This document shows, piece by piece, positions 55,925 to 64,000 of a stretch of DNA of 64,000 bases. Each line of letters starts with the position of its first letter. Position 1 is the stretch's first letter. The notes beneath the pieces are model-generated. The model made no database searches and was not told the origin of the DNA. It worked only from the letters and a program-made list of their open reading frames with translations. The DNA is from Antennarius striatus (lineage: Eukaryota > Chordata > Actinopteri > Lophiiformes > Antennariidae), in NCBI RefSeq assembly GCF_040054535.1, contig NC_090783.1, positions 7,388,501 to 7,452,500 on the forward strand. Direction: 5' to 3'. A program made the position numbers and the translations under genes.

Positions 55925-57963
55925 ATGAAGCCTCAGACTGCTTTCCTGTTGGTGGTTCTATTTGAAACAAACTTTTCCCTTCCAGTAAGTTAAAACTTTT
56001 CTCTTATTTTTTTGTAGCTGGAAGTGGTTACTTTTCTTATTGTTGATGTTTTCTCTTCATTTATTTTGCAGGTACAGATTGGGATCCTTGCAAGCAATAG
56101 CAACGAGGTAAATGTAGTTAAATCTTTGATATTTTTTGGTGGTAAATTTCCAGTTGAGAATAATATTGGTAAATCAAATACCTTATTGTGTGTTCAGCTT
56201 CTGAGGCTGAATGGTCTCACTCTTGCTGGTCTTGGACAGACACAGGTATGTGAGTTTATTAGTGTAAATATCATGCACGGAGTGTTTTTGGATCATAAAT
56301 AAACAAGACAAAAAAACAATACCGCTATTTTACCAAATTCTTTCTGCTATTTTCACAGTATGTGCTGCAACAGCAGCAACCTGAGGTGCTGCTCACTCCA
56401 CAGGTGGTGAACTTGAATCCTCGGATGACTGGTCCGTTCAATCCCCAGCTGCTTTTCCCCAATCAGGGCAACCAGTTTCCACCAGGGATTGTCCCCAATG
56501 GCCAAGAGCAGGTCGGCCCTCCATTTGACCCCAACCTTCCGAATGTCCCTCAGCAATCCCAAAACACTGTTCAGGTACATCAAAGGGGCATGAAGACACA
56601 GTGATAGTTTTGCATTAGACATCACTTCAGCTGCTGTAGGTTTTTTAATTCAATTTAATTATTTTACTTTTTTAAAATAGTTACATAGAGAAATGTTTAA
56701 CTTTTTTAATGTCTTTTAGATGTTTCCCAATTTCCAGTATCCACCTTATGGATTTCCTCAGTATCCTGGCCAGCCGGTAAGAAGTAAAAAAAACATATTA
56801 AAATGTGTGTAGAGTGGAAATCTTGACATATTAATTTAAATTTAATTTATTTTGTGAATTTATGAAAATAAACCCTTTCTCCACAGGGCTTTCCTTATTT
56901 TGTGCCACCTTATGGCTATCCTCAGCAGAGGACCAATGTGGTGCTCCAGCCAAACAATGCACAGCAAACCCTGGAGAGAGTTACACAGGCACCACAGCTT
57001 CCCCTACAGGTGAGATGTGGGAGAGACGTGATCACAAAGTTTTTCTTTTCTTTAAAAAAGAATGACACTGGATGAATGAAGTGAACTTCTCAGTGACCCA
57101 AATACATGTAGTCAGTGCATATTGGGCTCATGTTTAGTGAACAGTACAAAAGCGTAACTTTAAGTTTTGGGGAGAGACGAAACAGCAATGGATGACTGCT
57201 AAACACAAGGCAAGATAATAACACAGCTGAGGATGTTGAATCATGTGCGGTGACTGTGATGCAATGACAGCTGTCTGCTGTACTGACCACACACTGTCTG
57301 TCTGGTTTAGTGGGTCCTGCTGAAACCCTGTCACCATAGTCCCTGTTTTATCCTTTAATAATAACTGATTATTTAATGAGCAACTCTTGCAGCTTCTAAC
57401 CCTTTACTTAATATTCTTGTTATTTAAGCTATTTTTGACTGTTTTCTAATCCACTTCCTGTTGGTTTTGTTAGTGCATGGAGATGTAATCTTTACACTTG
57501 GAACATGCAAGTTACTACTTTTTCAGCACAGTTTATTGAAATATAATTTCACTTTATGTCTGAATTTTAGCGGTTTTCCCAGCCTAAGGTGCAAACAGAA
57601 AGAGTGAGTACACAAGATAAAAAGTTTTAAAAATTGTTGATATTTCTCCAATAAAACTGTAAAATATCTAGCAATTTTGTTTAATTTCTCTGTACCTCTC
57701 TACACCTTTATCAGACATGGCCACTGGGGACAAAAAAGGAGTCTACCACACTTCCTCCTGACCCTCGTGGCGACGCTTCTGGCCCAGGAATTGACGAGGT
57801 TTGAGTTTATACGATACTCAACCTTCAACTTACTTTCACATGCATGTGACCTTTTAAATTAGATATCAGTGTCATTTAATTGTGTATATTATTCTGAATA
57901 TTAAAAAATTTGTTTTGTCATTTTCAGGGTCAATCCAACTTCCCCTTCCTATTCGAGCCTTAG
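55925..57963 (+). CDS. odam: Odontogenic ameloblast-associated protein-like SCPP (9 coding exons)
   Basis: Exons: 55925-55984 (signal, MKPQTAFLLVVLFETNFSLP), 56072-56107, 56198-56245, 56359-56574, 56720-56776, 56887-57009, 57571-57603, 57715-57798 and 57928-57963. All introns are phase 0; 232 codons before the stop. The junction of exons 2 and 3 reads ASNSNELLRLNG, very close to mammalian ODAM (SASNSNELLLNLNNG), including the S-x-E kinase site. The body is Pro/Gln-rich (VLQQQQPEVLLTPQ, QYPPYGFPQYPGQP, FVPPYGYPQQ), as expected of P/Q-rich SCPPs. ODAM is secreted by ameloblasts and junctional epithelium and is linked to enamel or enameloid maturation. The penultimate exon contains RGD (PDPRGDAS). 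AATAAA is at 58087-58092. Assignment rests mainly on the N-terminal motif; another P/Q-rich SCPP is possible. Confidence 0.78.
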
Positions 57964-58489
57964 AGTTAATTTGAAAACTGACCAGATGATCGTCTGATAA
58001 TTGCCATATGATTTGATTTATGTTATATTGCACTGAAATTGTCTTGCTGATTTGAGGAACCTCCCCTGAGCTGACACAAAATTCCAAATAAAAGCTTTAA
58101 CCATTTGATTTAGAATTTTATTTTGGGGTGGTACAATTTATACTTACACAACAAGGAAATTATAGGACTGACTTTTCAGAATATACCACATGAAAGAAAC
58201 TGTCTTCTATAGAGTATGTTGATCAAACTTGTAGCTGTTGGTGAGACAAGACAGTTTGTCATCAGTAGTCAGCTAAGGTGATAATTTAATAAAGCATAAC
58301 TTTTAGCACTATTTAACACTTTCACCTCTCAGGTGGAATTTTGTGGATTACCTTCCCCTTCAATGAACTTGTTAGATTTCATAATAAAAAAATTGTCCAA
58401 ACTAATGGCATAAACTCATTTATACGCAGAAAAGACTTGTGCTTATTAACAGTAAAAATAATTGTGAAGGGGAACTAATTTTACATAGC

Positions 58490-58620
58490 TTAGCATAGCA
58501 TAATATAGCAAAGCATAGCATAACACAGTATAGCATTTTGTAGTGTAGCATAGCAGAGCTTAGCACAGCATAGTATCACATAGCGTGACATGACATGAAA
58601 TGACATGACATGACATCTGT
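58490..58620. repeat. Degenerate pentanucleotide (AGCAT/ACATG)n repeat
   Basis: Imperfect tandem AGCAT units grade into GACAT units near 58590-58617. It is 3' of the odam-like gene. Confidence 0.8.
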
Positions 58621-60975
58621 ATGAAATCTGGTCTGCCATGTCAAATGCGAATATTTCTTTTTTTTTCTTTCTCATGTTACCTGAAATGTAACATGAGATA
58701 AAAACCAAACAGAAATAACAACAACAACAACAACAATAAACTCCTGACTATCAAAGTTTTTGCCAATTTTAAAATGTGACAGAGATGAGCTACTGAAAAC
58801 AGTTAGCATTCTGTTGGGTTTCACCACGACAAATCTATTTGGAATAGGATAGGATGGTGGCTCGTGCACACGCAGCGGCTTCTCTCTCTCCCGCTAGAGC
58901 AGTTCTTTCGTGTGTTTTTTTACTGCCTGTGAGAGGAGAGGACTGTAATTTCATCTGTGCTGTATGTCATGCATATATGATACACTTGACAGTTAATTTG
59001 ACTATGACTATGACTATGTATTGAACCAAAAAAAAACAGACTTTGCTTATAATTTCATAAGTATTTATTGAGATGGGTGCAGCACAGTGGGTGCTTTAAA
59101 AGAGTGGGACCATCAAAAAAAATATTTCTACCCACCATATTTTTGTTTTTAATCTCACACCATTTATTTTTGATTTTTGACTGTAATTCATGATGTGTGT
59201 GGTGTCATTACTGTGGCTGATGTACTATAAAATAAGTTAGAATTTAAGAGGTGATGTATTGTAATTGTCAGTGTTTGTGTGTTTATCTGTCCGTCCATCC
59301 CTTCGTTTGTCCATCAAATATCTTTGCAACCGTTGCAGATAGAAAGATGAAACAAAAAGCACATTACTCGGGTGGCAAAGAGGGTGAAAATGAGGTGATG
59401 ACCTTGACCTTGAGAAAACGATGTCAAAGTCACATTTCAACTTTTGTACTCAAGAACCGGATAAGATAGAAAACTGAGGGAGAAGGCCAGTGTGAGAAAG
59501 ACAATAGAAGACAACAGAAGATGCTTTGATCTACCTCCGCACTAGCTTTGATGTATGGTCAAAGTTAGTGCATAGCTTTGACCTACCCCGAAAGGTCAAA
59601 GCTATGCACTTGTCAGGTACTACTTTCAGGGTACCCTGACCTACACTGGTAGTATATCAGGGTAAATCCGGGTATGTTGCAGACTGACTGCCTTGTTTAC
59701 TATTTGTTTTCTCATTGTTTGCACATAGGGTGGATGACTGAACATGGAAAGTATGTTTTTAAAGACAGTGCTCAACAGTAAAATAGGCAATGGCATAAAG
59801 GATACAGCTCATATATAAATGTGCAGTCAAGTAAGTAGCCACCTGATGTAACAGGTTTCATTATAATCTCCCAAGATGTTGATGTTTAATTTGGAAAATT
59901 AAGCCTTAATGTTAAAAAAAAAAAGCTCCTATGGTTTAATTCTTACTCGTATAACCCCCAGACACTCAACCCTTTCATTTTGAATTATGAAAAATTATAG
60001 TTTAGTCATAGAAAAACAATTAAGGCTGTAAACATTGGGAGGATGGATGGCCTGCTGCACTTTGAAATTAGTACATGTGCCTTGCAAAGTTTTAACACAT
60101 TGAACTGCCTCAATGTCTACAGAAACTGACATGTATCAATGAGATCTGTGTGTTTTTTTGTGGGACTTCTATGATGTAAAACTAGATTGATGAATAACAG
60201 ATCATGCATCTGCCCACGTTGCTGGATGCCTGGTAAACCTCACTGTGGCAAACAGAGTCTGGGAATCTGCTGGCTTGTCACGAAATCATTATCACACACA
60301 ACATATTTTGGTTTGAATTCCTTCAAACCAGAAGAATAATGTTATATACAACATTGAAATAAACAAAATGTCCTGGATACATTAATGCTAAGGTATCCTG
60401 TACATGTAAAAATGGCACATCTTAGTCACACTTCCTAATGTGCAAAACAGCTGTTACTTCACACAATAGTTGCTCATACATTATTGCCTTGAATATCATC
60501 TCTGTTCATACATTCCTGGGATGAGGCATTGTTGCCATGTTGGAGAAAACGCGAATGGGAAACTAACTTGGTCCATATAACATGACTTTTCTCTGCTTTT
60601 ACCTTTCTGGGCAGCAGAAGTTGCAACAGGAAGTAATGTCCTAAAATAAGGTGGTGATGGTATGGGAAGAGATGCACTCTTGGGTGTTGCCGGTTACCTG
60701 CTGGAGTCACTATGTCACCGGATTTGTTTTCATAAGACATGGTATTCTGAATCACGTCATCTATTTTCTAATACATACCAGTAGTGATGTTGAATCTCTT
60801 CTTCAAACTCCAGTGTATTACGTAATTTTTTAATGAGGTATTAAATGAATGTTATGTGTGGTTTCCATCTTTGATTGTTAGAAATGCATTAGATTGTGAA
60901 GGCAGACTTCCTATTTCACAACCACTGCAGTTTCCCAACAATGCTATATGCTGATGAGATGACCATATACTCCTG
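58620..60975. other. Intergenic DNA between odam-like and small SCPP gene
   Basis: No gene was recognised. A local inverted repeat involving GGTCAAAGCTA and TAGCTTTGACC is seen near 59555-59605. Confidence 0.4.
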
Positions 60976-60981
60976 TAACTG

Positions 60982-61059
60982 TATTTAAATCACGTTCAGC
61001 GCTTGCAGCGACACAAACTCCCTTGTGAGACAACCTGCTTGACTTGTGAGGACCTCAAG
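60982..61059 (+). promoter_or_regulatory. TATA-like box and noncoding exon 1 of the small SCPP gene
   Basis: TATTTAAAT (60982-60990) is followed by a probable exon ending GACCTCAAG before gtagtt (61060). The next acceptor (AAAAG, to 61202) leads to the signal-peptide exon. Confidence 0.45.
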
Positions 61060-61219
61060 GTAGTTAATTATATTAATTGTTTGTCCATTTGTTTCTGTGC
61101 AATTGATAGAATGCTTTTTGAAATATTCTGGAAATTATTTAAAATCTCCAGTCAATCTAATCATTTATTTATTACATGCAATTCCTGTCTTTTTCTCAAA
61201 AGGTAGGATTCCTGTAACC

Positions 61220-61652
61220 ATGCTGAAAGGAGTATTTGTGCTTGGATGCCTCCTGAGCCTCATTCTGGCTCATCCTGTGAGTGCAACACTCTACATTAAT
61301 GCAGACATTTTAATGATGGTATGTGAGGATGTAATAGAATGCCTGCAACACTGAATATACGACTAATGAGTTTTCTGCAGATGGGGTCAGGGCATGAACG
61401 TGTTGCTCGGTCTACCTCTTCCTCAGAATCCAATGAGGTGAGCTCTTTCTCTGTCCTCCAGCATTCAACAATAACCACATCTGAATTTCTTTTGAAACTC
61501 ATTTGCTGCTCATAATAGTCAATGAAGAAGTCTGATTTTTTTTAAAGGCTGCACCCACCCAGAGGACAACAGCTGCAACAACTAGAGCAACTACAGCACC
61601 ATCTACTGACCAGTTGTTCCAGTTTCTTCTTACTTTGGTGAAGAACTTATAA
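61220..61652 (+). CDS. Very small SCPP-like secreted protein, Thr-rich (3 coding exons, 72 aa)
   Basis: Exons: 61220-61276 (signal, MLKGVFVLGCLLSLILAHP), 61381-61437 and 61548-61652, with phase-0 introns; 72 aa including the signal. Exon 2 ends STSSSESNE, a cluster of S-x-E phosphorylation sites. Exon 3 is Thr/Ala rich (TQRTTAATTRATTAPST), suitable for O-glycosylation, and ends in a short hydrophobic/amphipathic tail (DQLFQFLLTLVKNL). The mature chain is about 53 residues, similar in scale to mammalian salivary SCPPs such as statherin, with which it shares no obvious sequence. AATAAA is at 61888-61893. Gene structure and position support SCPP membership; the name is unknown. Confidence 0.68.
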
Positions 61653-62379
61653 AATGCTACCTGCCTGCTAAAACCTGTACTGCCACGACTACTGATACAA
61701 AATTTGATATGAACCAGTGATCAGTAAGATTAAAGACAGCAATATTAAAGTTTTTTTTTTAATTTAAAATAAGACATTTTTTTGCTTTTTCTTCTTCTTT
61801 CCAAATTTAAATGATTCTGTTTGATTGCTTTTTCATAATCATCTCTCATTTGGATCAGAATAACTGTACTGGCTTGAGCATCTGCAAAATAAACTTACAC
61901 CAAATATGTTGTTGTTCTTGTCATGCATAAGAAACAATGATGAAGTTGTGCAGAAACTTTAGCGTAGAAATTTCTAGGTTGCTAGACAACTGCAACACCT
62001 TCATTATTTCCCAAACACAAATGAGCTGCTATAGTAAAGTAACAGCATATAATACAGTAAATATTTTAAGTTCATTTTTTATATTTGTTGACATGTGTTT
62101 TTTTATTCTAAGACTAAAATAAAATATTAGTTTAGTCATTTTTTAGTTCTAGACTTTAGTTTCAAATCCATGAGTCATTATATATTCTAAGCAAGCGATA
62201 CTACATTAAATTAAAAAAAAAAAGTTAAACGCTTACACTTATATGTCATGAATCCTTGATTACAAAGAATAACTGAGTGTTATTGTCCAAACCACGGAAA
62301 CCCCCCCTCGGTTTGGGGGTATCCACTACAATTCTCTGTATCTTGTGCAATCTGTAAATTATACTTTTAATAACTGGAT

Positions 62380-62640
62380 AGGGCGGCATGATAAAGCAGT
62401 GGGTAGCACTGTTACCTCACAGCAAAAAGGTTCCAGGTTTGATTCCTTCCTGTGTGAAGATTGTATGTTCTTACCGTGTCTGCACATGCTTGAGGGGCTG
62501 TTTGTCTTTGTGTGACCCTGTGACGATCTGGCGAGGTGTTCGGGAGTTTACCCCGCCTCTAGTTCATAGCCAGCTGGGAAAGGCTCCTTAGTAACCTGTG
62601 ACCTGCAAAGCAGTAAGAAAATGAATGGATGGATAAATGG
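62380..62640 (+). mobile_element. tRNA-like SINE-type repeat, copy 2
   Basis: It begins GGGCGGCATGATAAAGCAGTG and has a B-box-like GGTTTGATTCC. It shares the CCCCGCCTC-TAGTTCATAGCCAGCTGGGA end with the copy at 29069-29345, and finishes in an ATGGATGGAT tail. It is typical of abundant fish SINE-like repeats. Confidence 0.65.
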
Positions 62641-62649
62641 ATACTTTAA

Positions 62650-64000
62650 ATAGATTTTAATAGCAGTTATCAGAGACTGGTCAGACTGGCTGCTGCTCCT
62701 TCCTTTATGCATGGGACACACTCCGACCGGGTGTGTCCAAAGCCACTGATACAGCTTCCAGCTGTTCTGGAGCTGTGGATGGAGGAAGCCACAGCAGAGC
62801 GACATAGACAGAGGGTCAGAGAGTGCATACAGTTACCTAACCAACCTGTCAACCATTCAGCTCAGTGTCTGGATGTCTTAACTTATTAATGCTTATTAGA
62901 TCTTTGCCTTCAACCTCAACGTCAGTCAGAAACCACACTTGCAAGACATCATAGCAACTTTCTGTTGGATGTTTTCATCACATTTGTTGCAGGAAATCAT
63001 TATAGGCTTTGAGTTTCTTACTTTTTTTTGAAGAAGACCACATGATGAGTTTTAGTGATGGAAACAATGATAACAATGGAAACAATGGTAATCTGCTGCA
63101 AAACAACAATAACTTATTTTTGAAGTATTGAGAAATAATCTAATTATTACAGTCCCAGCCCACAAATAATGAAATAGAACCCACGTATGACTCAAAGTAC
63201 ATCCAGCCACTGTTTTCTTGCATGTCAATGAGGTCTTTAAGGATTTCAGTATAACATTTTGGTATTTATAAAATGGGACTTGATTTATTTAAATTGGTGA
63301 AATATATTGTAGCATGTGAATATATCCTAAAAGACAAATGAATGGAAATAGCAAATAAAATAAATAAATAAATAAAGACAATAGGAAATCACACATTAAA
63401 GTCAAAGACACTCCCTAAATCCCTTAATTTGTTGAAGCCTATGACAAATCCCAAAATGTGACACAAATACATTTCCCCACTGACAGAGATGAATACATGA
63501 AAGATGACTCATGTCAGATATTCATGACATGTTCACGTCAGATGAGCTAATCGAAGACACTGTTTTACAGATAACAAATCATACCCTTGGCAGGACTTAA
63601 TTAATTCTTGAACACTGTTTGAGTATTCATAATAGAAAATGTCAAAAGTGAAAAAGAGAACCTGATGTAGGTGTTACGCATTATTGAAATTTCACAGACA
63701 CAAAATATATATACACTAAATTATTACCATTTTTTAAAATACATGTTCAAGCAGAAAGTGAAGTGTATCGTTTCAGAAGCTTGCAATACAATAATCTCTT
63801 AGTGAAATTAATTCAGTAATAAATTTACCAGGGAATAATTTTTTTGTCAAATAACAGAAAAAAAACAATTTTGAAAACAGCTCTGATGACCTTGATGTGA
63901 TAGATTCACTTAAGCAAATACAACCATATACTGCATAATTGTATTAAGGTATCTGAAGTAATTATCAGTTATTATGTTAAGTATTAAAAATACTAAGTGA
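62650..64000. other. Right-edge intergenic DNA
   Basis: AT-rich sequence without a recognisable gene, RNA or transposon. The next SCPP gene, if any, would lie beyond the window. Confidence 0.4.

Noticed and set aside
62650-62890. Open frames reading for example LELWMEEATAERHRQRVRE
   Set aside because: Short, no splice context and no recognised family; they occur beside a SINE-type repeat.

Overview
This window is nuclear DNA of a ray-finned (teleost) fish. The genes are split by spliceosomal GT-AG introns and have fish-like protein sequences. They include a cluster of tooth/bone mineralisation genes (SCPP family) next to sparcl1. The intergenic DNA carries long (CA)n tracts, an L2-type LINE, short inverted-repeat DNA transposons and tRNA-like SINEs typical of teleosts. 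All genes were identified by reading translations and splice sites by eye; no database search was run.

Left part (1-22.7 kb). The first coding exon of alkaline ceramidase 2 (acer2, minus strand, running off the left edge) lies head-to-head with ribosomal protein S6 (rps6, plus, complete, 249 aa). Introns 2 and 3 of rps6 carry two related H/ACA-type snoRNA candidates. A degenerate L2-like LINE with a nested inverted-repeat transposon fills about 9.7-13.5 kb. A divergent smu1 splicing-factor gene (plus, complete, 511 aa) follows. In human, as I recall, acer2/rps6 and smu1/dnaja1/aptx are neighbours on chromosome 9p, so the gene content is conserved.

Middle part (23-37.5 kb). dnaja1 (minus, 401 aa, Hsp40 co-chaperone) and aptx (plus, 333 aa, DNA-repair aprataxin) share a bidirectional promoter of about 150 bp that contains a perfect heat-shock element and a CRE. 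A tRNA-Ile(AAT) gene and a CTCF-like motif sit just past aptx, at the junction between housekeeping genes and tissue-specific genes.

Right part (38-62 kb). This is a secretory calcium-binding phosphoprotein (SCPP) cluster around its presumed ancestor sparcl1. An acidic SCPP (scpp1-like, minus, 291 aa, 11 coding exons) is divergent to sparcl1 (plus, 673 aa). Four more SCPP-type genes follow on the plus strand: an apparently intronless P/Q/N-rich gene, a Gly/Met/Pro-rich gene of 181 aa, an odam-like gene with an RGD motif, and a very small Thr-rich gene of 72 aa. Most have a TATA-like box, and where introns exist they are phase 0 with a separate signal-peptide exon. The products are expected to be secreted proteins that control mineral in bone, teeth or related epithelia.

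The remaining sequence is intergenic or intronic, with microsatellites, SINE/LINE/MITE remnants and no other gene I can support.
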